Shown in pieces: positions 45,408 to 53,454 of a DNA stretch of 64,000 nucleotides (the first letter of the stretch is position 1; every line of letters starts with the position of its first letter). This stretch comes from DATBFG01 sp036558645 (GTDB lineage: Bacteria > Acidobacteriota > Terriglobia > Terriglobales > Acidobacteriaceae): assembly GCA_036558645.1 (NCBI GenBank), contig DATBFG010000048.1:12537-76536 (forward strand), written 5' to 3'. The notes beneath the pieces were generated by a model that saw only the letters and a program-made list of their open reading frames with translations, was not told the origin of the DNA and did not search any database. Made by a program: the position numbers and the translations under genes.

Positions 45408-46799
45408 TTAGCTTTCGTTGCTCTCTTCCTTCTTCGGTGCGGAGTTGTCGATCTTGACACTGGCCCCCGGTTTTAGCGTGCGCAGAACTTTGTAACTTCC
45501 AGTTACAACCTCATCCCCATCTTTGATTCCGCTCAGAATTTCAATATCGGTGGTGCCGGCGATTCCTGTATCTAGCGGGACAAACTCTGCTTTTCCCGCG
45601 CGAATCACGAAGACCCCCTGAATCTCGGTCTTGTCCTTTGCTGCATCCTTATCCTTTTGTGGAGCGGCTGCATGAACCGAATTCTTATCCGCCTGAGCGG
45701 CGTCGAGATCCGACTGCTTGCGAACCGTAAGAGCCTGCATGGGAATCGATAATGCATTGGAACGAGTAGCCGTTGTTACCTTGGCGGTTGTCGAAAGCCC
45801 GGGCCGGAGATTATCCGGCGGATCCTGCAAAGAAACGACAACCTTGAAGTCTTTGGCTTCCTGACTGCCGGTCGTCTGTTGCGAAGTCGCTAATCCCGTT
45901 GATCGCACCAGCGCAGCGTTTCCAATTTCAGTGACCACTCCCTTGAAAACCTTCTTGGGGATGGCGTCGATTGTGACCTCGGCGGGCTGCCCGAGCTTAA
46001 CGTTGACGATGTCGGTCTCATCCATTTTGACTTCAGCCGTGATGACCGACATGTCGGCAATCGTCATAAGCGTGCTGCCCGGAGAGTTCTGAATTCCGAT
46101 GACAACTGTTTCGCCTTCGCGAACTGGCAGGTTGGTGATCACCCCATCAAACGGCGCAGCATAAGTCGTTTTTTGCAGCACGTCGGCGGCACGAGTGAGG
46201 TTCGCGCGATTCTGCGCGATGCGTCGTTCCGCTGAGTCCTTCTGCGCTTTGGCCTGCGCAATACGCGCCTCAGCTTCCGCGACTCCGGCGTCCGCCGACT
46301 CAAACGCATTCTTCCGGCTGTCGTATTCCGCCTTAGCAATCAAGGCGTCCTTATATAAGCCCTGGGCCCGCTCCCAATCGAGCTTCATCCGATCCGCGTC
46401 TGCCCTGGCGCGGTTCAGGTCAGCCACGCTGGTTTTCAACGCCGCGTCAGCTGCAATGACATCAGTTTGGGCGACCTCGAGCGCGGCTCGCGTGGCGTTC
46501 ACATCCGCTTCGGATTGCACGTTCTCGAGCTGCGCCAGCAATTGACCCTTCTTTACTTTGTCGCCTTCTTTAACGTAGAGCTTGGTGATCTTTCCAAAAG
46601 CGTTTGCTCCAATGTTGGCGTATGTCTTGGGCTTGATCTCCCCCGAGGCGCTGACCACAGCGCTGAGATCGCCTCGCTGCGCCTTGCCGGTCTGTACCGT
46701 CACCACATTCTTCTTGCTCTGGTAAACGGTAAAGCCCACAATCGCGGAAAGAGCCACGAACGCTCCCACCCCAATCAGAACCTTCTTCCAGGTACTCAT
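45408..46799 (-). CDS. MacA/HlyD-family periplasmic adaptor (efflux RND-like adaptor)
   Basis: A 463-residue adaptor. One N-terminal membrane segment (VLIGVGAFVALSAIVGFTVYQ), then lipoyl halves (SASGEIKPKTYANIGANAFG, TYAAPFDGVITNLPVREGE) around a coiled coil (about 95-205, rich in ARA/EAEARIAQAKAQKD), then a beta-barrel region (VKLGQPAEVTIDAIPKKVFKG) and a membrane-proximal domain. It bridges an inner-membrane transporter to an outer-membrane channel. Together with the ATPase this is the MacA half of a MacAB-type exporter. Confidence 0.93.
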   Translation of the reverse strand: MSTWKKVLIGVGAFVALSAIVGFTVYQSKKNVVTVQTGKAQRGDLSAVVSASGEIKPKTYANIGANAFGKITKLYVKEGDKVKKGQLLAQLENVQSEADVNATRAALEVAQTDVIAADAALKTSVADLNRARADADRMKLDWERAQGLYKDALIAKAEYDSRKNAFESADAGVAEAEARIAQAKAQKDSAERRIAQNRANLTRAADVLQKTTYAAPFDGVITNLPVREGETVVIGIQNSPGSTLMTIADMSVITAEVKMDETDIVNVKLGQPAEVTIDAIPKKVFKGVVTEIGNAALVRSTGLATSQQTTGSQEAKDFKVVVSLQDPPDNLRPGLSTTAKVTTATRSNALSIPMQALTVRKQSDLDAAQADKNSVHAAAPQKDKDAAKDKTEIQGVFVIRAGKAEFVPLDTGIAGTTDIEILSGIKDGDEVVTGSYKVLRTLKPGASVKIDNSAPKKEESNES

Positions 46800-47110
46800 C
46801 GCCTCCCCTGCCTGTTGACGAACGCGGTTCAGAAACCCAGTCTCGTGAGATTCAAACGGCCCGGAGTTCCGGCGGTGAGGCGTCCGGCGTGCATGCCATT
46901 AGATACGAGCCCCAGCCTTCAAAAGTTCCCCACCGCAGGTACAGCTGGCTTGGACCCGTAATCGAACGAGGTGTTTACAGGTTAACTGCACAATTATAAC
47001 GTGTTGGGGAACTCCGACGGGTGGGGGTGACCACCTTGGAAACCCGTCCCTGGAACGATTTTTTTAACCGCGACAACCAATCACAATCTGTTTACATCGC
47101 ACGACTTAGC

Positions 47111-47139
47111 TTGCTTTGCAGGTACCAAAGACATAGAAT
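47111..47139 (+). promoter_or_regulatory. Candidate sigma-70-type promoter of the GWxTD gene
   Basis: TTGCTT (47111-47116) and TAGAAT (47134-47139) are spaced by 17 bases and lie about 35 bases before the ATG at 47174, with AGGAG at about 47157. The 46800-47173 region is the divergent promoter area between the adaptor and the GWxTD gene and holds no other feature. Confidence 0.45.
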
Positions 47140-47173
47140 AGGCAAACAAGTGTCTTAGGAGTACTCCCTTTTT

Positions 47174-48886
47174 ATGTCCCGGGTAGGCTTGCGAAATCGC
47201 TTTGCGTTGGTTTTTTCTCTGGCTGCGCTGCTGGCGCTGGCAATTCCCGCCTTTTCTCAAAATGACTCTGGCGAAGCCGCACCCGCTCAGGGAAGCGAAG
47301 ACCCCCTAAAAAGGCCTCTTAGCGACAAGCAAAAGAAGGACAATGCCAAGGCCCTCAAACAAGAGTTGAGCAAGACCTACAAGAAATGGCTCGACGAGGA
47401 CGTCCGCTGGATCATCAGCGACGAAGAGCAGAAGGCCTTCAAGATGCTCTCGAACGACGAAGAACGCGACAACTTCATCGAGGCATTCTGGCAGCGCCGA
47501 GACCCCACTCCTGATACTGCTGACAACGAATTCAAAGACGAGCACTACCGCCGCATGGCCTATGCGAACGAACACTTTCCGGCGGGTATTCCCGGATGGA
47601 AAACCGACCGCGGACGCATGTACATCATGTACGGTCCTCCCGACGAAATCGATTCCCATCCGTCGGGGGGTACGTACGAGCGTCCCATGGACGAAGGCGG
47701 CGGCTCGACTTCTACGTTTCCCTTTGAGGATTGGCGCTACCGCTACATTGAGGGAATCGGTCAGGAAGTCATCATTGAGTTTGTAGACACCTGCATGTGC
47801 GGCGACTACCACATGACGATGGACCGCTCTGAGAAAGATGCGCTCCTCTACACCCCCAACGGTGGCCTGACGTTGTATGAGCAAATGGGTGTATCGAGCA
47901 AGGTGGACCGCTTTACGCACGGCGGATTGGAGCGGCTAGGCACCGGGCCCGGCGTCTCTGGCGATCTGCAGACAAAGCAGTTTGATCGCCTCGAGCAGTT
48001 TTACAAGCTCAACAAGCCTCCGGCTGTGAAGTTTAAGGATCTCGAAGAAGTCGTCAGTCACAAGATCAGCGTGAACCTCATGCCCTTCGATGTGAGGGCA
48101 GACTTCGTAAAAGTGACGGCTGACACGGTCCTGGTTCCGATCACGGTTCAGATCAAGAACCGCGATGTCACCTTCATAAACAAGGACGGAGTGCAGCGGG
48201 GCACGGTGAATATCTTCGGACGAGTTTCCACACTGACCGGCCGAATCGCTCAGACGTTCGAAGACACAGTACAAGTGGATGTACCTGCCGAATTGCTTCC
48301 CAAGGTGACCGAGAATGCCTCTGTGTACTGGAAGGCGCTACCCCTGAGGCCGGGACGCTACCGGTTCGACGTGGTGGTAAAGGACGTGAACGGCGATCGC
48401 GTGGGGAACTGGAGCCGCGGTATTCAGGTTCCTGATTTCGCCGATGACAAGCTGGAAGTTTCATCTCTGATCCTGGCCGACCAGATGGAACCGGTCGCAG
48501 CCAAGAACGTCGGCACAGGCAATTTCGTGATCGGCACCACTAAGGTCCGGCCGAGAGTAGCTCCTTCCGACGGGAAGCCGGTTGTTTTCAAGCGAAATCA
48601 GAAGCTCAATTTCTGGATGCAGGTATACAATCTCGGGGTCGACGAGAAGACTCATAAACCGTCGGCTACTGTCGAGTACAACGTCGTCAATGCGGCGACC
48701 AACAAGCAGGTGATTCATACCGTGGAATCCACGGACCAGATGGGGAATATCGGCGATCAAGTGACTCTGCAGAAGACACTATCGGCCGCGAATCTTGATC
48801 CCGGGGTATATCGCATTCAGATCAAGGTGAACGACAATATTTCCAAGCAAACAGTGGACCCGACAGCGACATTTTCTGTCGAGTGA
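47174..48886 (+). CDS. GWxTD domain-containing exported protein
   Basis: A 570-residue protein with a signal peptide (FALVFSLAALLALAIPAFS). Residues about 65-230 match the GWxTD domain (KKWLDEDVRWIISDEE, FIEAFWQRRDPTPDTADNEF, WKTDRGRMYIMYGPPDEI). The C-terminal 300 residues are beta-rich, with Ig-like segments. The domain is common in Acidobacteria and Bacteroidetes; its exact task is not known. The last codon overlaps a possible start of the next gene by four bases, so the pair is likely coupled. Confidence 0.88.
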   Translation: MSRVGLRNRFALVFSLAALLALAIPAFSQNDSGEAAPAQGSEDPLKRPLSDKQKKDNAKALKQELSKTYKKWLDEDVRWIISDEEQKAFKMLSNDEERDNFIEAFWQRRDPTPDTADNEFKDEHYRRMAYANEHFPAGIPGWKTDRGRMYIMYGPPDEIDSHPSGGTYERPMDEGGGSTSTFPFEDWRYRYIEGIGQEVIIEFVDTCMCGDYHMTMDRSEKDALLYTPNGGLTLYEQMGVSSKVDRFTHGGLERLGTGPGVSGDLQTKQFDRLEQFYKLNKPPAVKFKDLEEVVSHKISVNLMPFDVRADFVKVTADTVLVPITVQIKNRDVTFINKDGVQRGTVNIFGRVSTLTGRIAQTFEDTVQVDVPAELLPKVTENASVYWKALPLRPGRYRFDVVVKDVNGDRVGNWSRGIQVPDFADDKLEVSSLILADQMEPVAAKNVGTGNFVIGTTKVRPRVAPSDGKPVVFKRNQKLNFWMQVYNLGVDEKTHKPSATVEYNVVNAATNKQVIHTVESTDQMGNIGDQVTLQKTLSAANLDPGVYRIQIKVNDNISKQTVDPTATFSVE

Positions 48887-48918
48887 CACCGCGAAGCTGG
48901 ATCCCAGAGGTGGTGGCA

Positions 48919-50601
48919 ATGTTCCGTAAGCTCGGGCTGTTAACGATTGTTGTAGCAGTCGTGCTGCCGTCGTGGGCTGCGGATCGACCCGGTTCTATCG
49001 CGGGCTACGTGCGCAACAGCGCAGGTGTTCCGCAGATGGGAGCCATGGTAGAAGTCCTTGGGTCGACCATTCACAACCTGAAAGTTTTCACCGATGAAAA
49101 CGGATTTTATTCCGCCGCGGGCCTGGTTCCCGGCAGCTATAGCCTTAAGGTCTCGGCACCATCTTTCTTGCCCGCGCTCCGCGAAAAGATCGGCTTGCGT
49201 GCCGGATCGGCGATGGCCGTTGACGTCACGCTTAGCACATTGTTCGAGGCTATGCAGGTAGCTCCCGCGGGTAACGCTCCCGATAATGATGACGATTGGA
49301 AGTGGGTTCTTCGTTCCGTGGCCAATCGGCCAGTTTTGCGCGTCTTTGATGACTCGCAGGTTGCTGTAAAAGAGGATGGTGACGACCGCACGGTGAAGGG
49401 AACCGTTTCCTTCGTCGCGGGCTCTCCATCCGAGGGATACGGCTCTGCGTCCGACATGAGCACGGGCTTTTCCGTAGAAAAATCGATGTTCGCTTCGGGC
49501 ACGGTTTCGCTCGATGGCAACGTTGGCTACGGTAACGGTTCTCCCGCAGCTGTGGTCCGCGCCGGTTATGTGCGCAGGATGGCTAATGGTTCCGAGCCTC
49601 AGGTCGGCTTCACTATGCGCCGCCTGTCCTCTCCAGATGCAAGCTTGCACAATGCCGATTTGCAGGCATTGGCGCTGACCACCTCCGACAATCTCATCGT
49701 CGGCGACATTCTAGAATTTCATTTCGGCAGCGAGTTGCAGACGATTCAGTTCATGGGACGCGTCAATGCGTTCCGCCCATTTGGTTCTGCCGATTTTCAC
49801 CTATCGCCCGATACGCTAATCGAGTACAGCTACGCGACGTCGCAGCCGAACACCCGCATGGATAAGGGCTTCGATTCTGCGCCGGCAGACTTGAGCGAGT
49901 CAGGACCGCACGTGAGCCTTGCCGGATTCACTCCGGCCGTCGAGAAAGCTCACCATCACGAGTTGTCGGTCTCCCAGCGTCTGGGCAAGAACAAGGTTCA
50001 AGTCGCGGTTTACTCCGACCGTATGACCGATCCTGCGCTGGTTGGCGTCGGCAACGTTTCTGCGGCAAGTGGTGAAGTCCTTCCTGACATATATTCGGGA
50101 ACGTTTACTTATCAGGGCTCCGATTTTGATACCCGCGGCATGCGGGTCGTACTGCAACGCAAACTGGCATCGGACCTCACCGCCACTCTCGATTACTCTT
50201 ACGGCGGCGTTCTTGATCTGGCTAACCCGGATGTCAGCCTGCAGGAGGCGCGCGATCACCTGGTAACGAGGGATCGCCACTCCGTAGCGTTGAAGGTGAA
50301 TGGCACCGTTCCCGCGACCAAGACAAGTTGGATTGCGTCGTATCGCTGGATGAGCGGAGAGGGCCTGACTCCGGTCGACAGCTTTAACGCGTCTCCGGGG
50401 CAAGCCGATCCATTCCTGAATTTGTTTGTGCGACAGCCGATTCCCGGCTCCGCTTTCTTGTCGGCACACCTCGATGCGCTGGTGGACGTCAGAAACCTTC
50501 TAGCCCAGGGCTACGTGCCCGTAATGGGGCAGGATGGACAGACTTTGTACCTGGTACAAACCGCGCGCTCTATCCGCGGCGGTGTCGCAATATCCTTCTA
50601 A
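48919..50601 (+). CDS. Carboxypeptidase-regulatory domain + outer-membrane beta-barrel-like protein
   Basis: The 560-residue protein has a signal peptide (LTIVVAVVLPSWA), a carboxypeptidase regulatory-like beta-sandwich (SIAGYVRNSAGVPQMGAMVE, FYSAAGLVPGSYSLKVSAPS, ending near 105) and a long region of alternating strands with aromatic ends, like an outer-membrane barrel (VQVAVYSDRM, ATLDYSYGGVLD). The last residues (VQTARSIRGGVAISF) end in Phe, as outer-membrane barrels do. No plug domain is seen. ATG 48919 with AGAGGTGG is preferred over the GTG at 48883. It is coupled to the GWxTD gene. Confidence 0.78.
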   Translation: MFRKLGLLTIVVAVVLPSWAADRPGSIAGYVRNSAGVPQMGAMVEVLGSTIHNLKVFTDENGFYSAAGLVPGSYSLKVSAPSFLPALREKIGLRAGSAMAVDVTLSTLFEAMQVAPAGNAPDNDDDWKWVLRSVANRPVLRVFDDSQVAVKEDGDDRTVKGTVSFVAGSPSEGYGSASDMSTGFSVEKSMFASGTVSLDGNVGYGNGSPAAVVRAGYVRRMANGSEPQVGFTMRRLSSPDASLHNADLQALALTTSDNLIVGDILEFHFGSELQTIQFMGRVNAFRPFGSADFHLSPDTLIEYSYATSQPNTRMDKGFDSAPADLSESGPHVSLAGFTPAVEKAHHHELSVSQRLGKNKVQVAVYSDRMTDPALVGVGNVSAASGEVLPDIYSGTFTYQGSDFDTRGMRVVLQRKLASDLTATLDYSYGGVLDLANPDVSLQEARDHLVTRDRHSVALKVNGTVPATKTSWIASYRWMSGEGLTPVDSFNASPGQADPFLNLFVRQPIPGSAFLSAHLDALVDVRNLLAQGYVPVMGQDGQTLYLVQTARSIRGGVAISF

Positions 50602-50795
50602 GTGTTGAACCTCGCCTGCCTGTCGGCTAGATAGGGGGGCGAGAACCTGTAAGAAATCCTCTGGTCAGTTTTTTTCGCTGATGTTGTCACTTTGTTTCCG
50701 GCTGAAGACTCTCATTCAAAGTGAACACGGGCCCCGCAGTCTTTGAGTGAGTACGACGAACGGATGTTAAGCAAACAAACATACAAGGAGAGTGT

Positions 50796-51152
50796 ATGAA
50801 GAAGTTGTCGATCTGCATCCTCGCACTAGCATCGCTGATGTGCATGACTGCCTTTGCGCAGGACACGATGAAACAGGATGACACCATGAAGTCCGATTCC
50901 ATGAAGAAGGCGGACGGCAAGCTGATGAGCGTCACCGGCAAAATCAGCGACGATGGCAAGAGCTTTACCGACAAGGACGGCAAGAGCTGGACAATCCAGA
51001 ATCCCGATGCAGTGAAAGGCCACGAAGGGCATGACGTCACTTTGAAAGCGCACGTGTACAACGACAAGGGCGAAGTCCACGTGATGTCCGTCAAGATGGG
51101 GAAGACCACTGCCAAGAAAGACGAGATGAAGAGCGACACTATGGCGCACTAA
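50796..51152 (+). CDS. Small exported protein with Met-Lys-Ser-Asp repeats
   Basis: A 118-residue secreted protein: signal peptide (KKLSICILALASLMCMTAFAQ), then a short repeat tract (DTMKQDDTMKSDSMKK), then a compact beta-domain (MSVTGKISDDGKSFTDKDGK, TIQNPDAVKGHEGHDVTLKA), and a Met-His-rich end (MKSDTMAH). A binding role for metals, from the Met and His content, is possible but is inference. AAGGAGAG precedes the ATG. It is monocistronic and closed by a strong terminator. Confidence 0.85.
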   Translation: MKKLSICILALASLMCMTAFAQDTMKQDDTMKSDSMKKADGKLMSVTGKISDDGKSFTDKDGKSWTIQNPDAVKGHEGHDVTLKAHVYNDKGEVHVMSVKMGKTTAKKDEMKSDTMAH

Positions 51153-51195
51153 GAGCTGGCGCAGTCGTGGCGGTGAAATATCCTGATAGGTAACA

Positions 51196-51230
51196 AAGAG
51201 CGCCTGGAGTCTTCAGGCGCTCTTACTTTA
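51196..51230 (+). terminator. Strong hairpin terminator
   Basis: AAGAGCGCCTG (51196-51206) and CAGGCGCTCTT (51214-51224) pair over 11 bases around a 7-base loop, and TTACTTT follows. It lies 44 bases past the small exported gene and could also serve the opposite BON gene. Confidence 0.8.
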
Positions 51231-51312
51231 GCCCGACCAGGTTTGCAAAGACCGGTCCACCGCATAAAACACCAGCCCCTTAGCAGCGAGTGAGACTGTC
51301 GAACAACGCTTC

Positions 51313-52629
51313 TTAATTCGGCCGCCGCTTCAACACTGGCGGACCTTCCTCATTCGGCGGAGCCTGCGGCTCACCTGACGGATCGTCTGGCCCAGCTGAC
51401 GGAGGTGGTGGCCCAACCGGTGGATCTACCGGGGCCGGATCGGCAGATCCGGCACCAGGCCTATGCTTAAGCACTGGGCGGTCGCTCTCAAACGGATCTG
51501 GCGGCGAATCCGGATCCGCGCTCGCAGATCTTTGCAGTGTCGCCGAAGGTTCGACTTCAATAGGAGACTTCAGGCGAAAGCTGAGCACGGTCTCCGACGG
51601 AATTTCCACGTCGTTTGCCTTGCTCTTGGCTTGTACTCCGCTGCCTACGCCTGCACCGATGGCCGCGCCGATTGCGGCACCACGGCCGCCTCCGACGATC
51701 GCGCCCAGTATTGCGCCTACGCCTGCTGCGCCACCGATGGTCTCGGCCGTACGCATGTTGCGCGATGTTCCTTCCTTCGAGAACTGACTCGTGCTCAGCG
51801 GATAGCTTTTCCCGTTGTAAGCTACCTCATCCAGCTCGATCACGACGGAAGGCTTTCCGGTGAAATGGCCGCTGCTCTCGGCGTCCACCACTCTCCCGTG
51901 AATACCAGCCTCGGCCGGAATGACAACCTTGTCACCAATCATGACGGGTGACGCCAGACTCGCAGTGAACGTATCGCCCTTCTGATTCAGTTCAGAGCCG
52001 ACTGTCTCCAGGAGGCGCACTGATAGAACTGTTCCCGGCGGAATATTGATCTTCTCGACTACTGGAGGAGGAGGCGAAACTCGCAGCGCCTGGTTCGAAG
52101 CGGAAAGACTGCCGACCGGATGGGTGGGGAGACTCGCGGCTGGATTTATTCCGCCCGGAGGGAGGTTCCCAGTTGAATTCATTCCGCCTATCGGGGCAGC
52201 CGGGTTTGAGGACGGCGGATCAGAAACGATCGGCAAGGGAGACTGCGTTGTCGAACTGGAGTGTTCAACGGTTTCACGAGGCAACAAGGCAATCGCCGCC
52301 GACGGCTTCCGCGACCCCATCTGCACAGGAGCACTCAAAGGCTGGACGGTTGCGGCTGCCACTCGCAGGTCGTTTACCAGCACGCCAACACCGCTCGCAT
52401 TGAAAGCATCCTCGGCGGCGGCGGCGCGCTCCATTGTGGTCGACACATCGCCGGAGAGCGTAACGATCCCGCGATTGACGGTGACCCGAATGTGTGGTGC
52501 CTTGATGCGTTGATCCGCGCCGATGCGGTTTTGCGCGTCGGCGGCAATTAGCGCGTCGCTTGGAGGACGGGTGCAGCCCGCGGCGAGCATGATCAGCGCT
52601 GCACAGAAAAGTGCACCCCGTTTCGACAT
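51313..52629 (-). CDS. BON-domain lipoprotein with glycine-zipper region
   Basis: A 438-residue lipoprotein. The lipobox is LAAGC near residue 19. Residues about 30-90 form a BON domain (RVTVNRGIVTLSGDVSTTME). A Pro/Ser-rich linker (about 110-185) leads to a beta-domain (IPPGTVLSVRLLETVGSELN, GIHGRVVDAESSGHF) and a glycine zipper (GAILGAIVGGGRGAAIGAAIGAGVG) that may insert into the membrane. The end is Pro/Asp-rich and disordered. ATG 52629 with AGGAG is preferred. BON domains attach proteins to membranes or to phospholipids. Confidence 0.88.
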   Translation of the reverse strand: MSKRGALFCAALIMLAAGCTRPPSDALIAADAQNRIGADQRIKAPHIRVTVNRGIVTLSGDVSTTMERAAAAEDAFNASGVGVLVNDLRVAAATVQPLSAPVQMGSRKPSAAIALLPRETVEHSSSTTQSPLPIVSDPPSSNPAAPIGGMNSTGNLPPGGINPAASLPTHPVGSLSASNQALRVSPPPPVVEKINIPPGTVLSVRLLETVGSELNQKGDTFTASLASPVMIGDKVVIPAEAGIHGRVVDAESSGHFTGKPSVVIELDEVAYNGKSYPLSTSQFSKEGTSRNMRTAETIGGAAGVGAILGAIVGGGRGAAIGAAIGAGVGSGVQAKSKANDVEIPSETVLSFRLKSPIEVEPSATLQRSASADPDSPPDPFESDRPVLKHRPGAGSADPAPVDPPVGPPPPSAGPDDPSGEPQAPPNEEGPPVLKRRPN

Positions 52630-52753
52630 CAACTTGTCTCCTGGCTTTCTTGATTAGATGCAGCGAAAAGCAAGGAACAGAAGGTCGAATTCGGACACAA
52701 GGCGGAGTGCGGGGCCTTTCAAAAAGGAGGGAAGCTTGGGCCCATCAACCTGT

Positions 52754-53080
52754 TCAGGCCGGTCGGCGGCGCCACCAACTCTTCTTGGGAGGATGCGGGT
52801 CGTCGTGAATGAAAACAGGCTCGTCCCTTAACCCCAGAAAGCCGGAGGCTTCATATTTAGGCGCGCCAGACTCGCCGGTAGTAGCCTCTTCATTCTTCGG
52901 TTCGAAATGGGCTATCAGAACCTTTCCTTCGGATTTACTCGGCAGGAGAACAAGGCTTGGGGTATCGAGCGCGAGGGCAGCGTCTACAGGGTCGCCGGCT
53001 TGGATTTCGGCGGCACCACGTTCGAAACGGCTTACCACCGCTTCCGCGCTTTCATCGTCAAATGCAATCCAACGGACCAT
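52754..53080 (-). CDS. Hypothetical protein (108 aa)
   Basis: Not recognised. The first 50 residues (MVRWIAFDDESAEAVVSR) give a small alpha/beta domain, then SLVLLPSKSEGKVLIAHFEP; the end is acidic then basic (FIHDDPHPPKKSWWRRR). No signal or membrane span. It lies between the BON gene and the TonB-receptor promoter. Ordinary composition and length support a real gene, but the ribosome site is weak. Confidence 0.6.
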   Translation of the reverse strand: MVRWIAFDDESAEAVVSRFERGAAEIQAGDPVDAALALDTPSLVLLPSKSEGKVLIAHFEPKNEEATTGESGAPKYEASGFLGLRDEPVFIHDDPHPPKKSWWRRRPA

Positions 53081-53454
53081 GACTACGGGTTATTCGCGGA
53101 ACTTACCTGAAGTTTACACCGAAAATGCAAAACTTTGGATGCCTTCGCCCCGTAGGGGGGCTGCTTCTACAAACACCTGAAATTGCGCTCACCGGGTGTC
53201 AAGAAACTCACTTTTCTGGCCGTTCCGCGCCAGCTTCCGGAGACCAAAATGGGTAAATACCCGACCCCGCAAGCAGTCGATTTCCCTCCATCCGCCCTAA
53301 ACGCTGCGCTACAATGCGCCATCGCAAAAAACATGATTCCATAGCCTCGAAGGCCGCGTTGGGGGGAGAGGACGCCAGCAACACAGGTGTTCCGGGCCGC
53401 AGCCTCTACGGATTCGAGGGTGTCCTTATTGGGAGCGCAAAAAAGGAGACGGTT
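53081..53454 (+). promoter_or_regulatory. Long leader and promoter area of the TonB-dependent receptor
   Basis: No gene is seen in these 374 bases. A TACAAT hexamer is at 53310-53315, but no good partner hexamer is found. An in-frame upstream ORF reaches 53314; the true ATG at 53455 has AAAAGGAG just before it. Confidence 0.35.

Noticed and set aside
50602..50640. Terminator CTCGCC/GGCGAG after the barrel gene
   Set aside because: Stem is short and not followed by a T-run.
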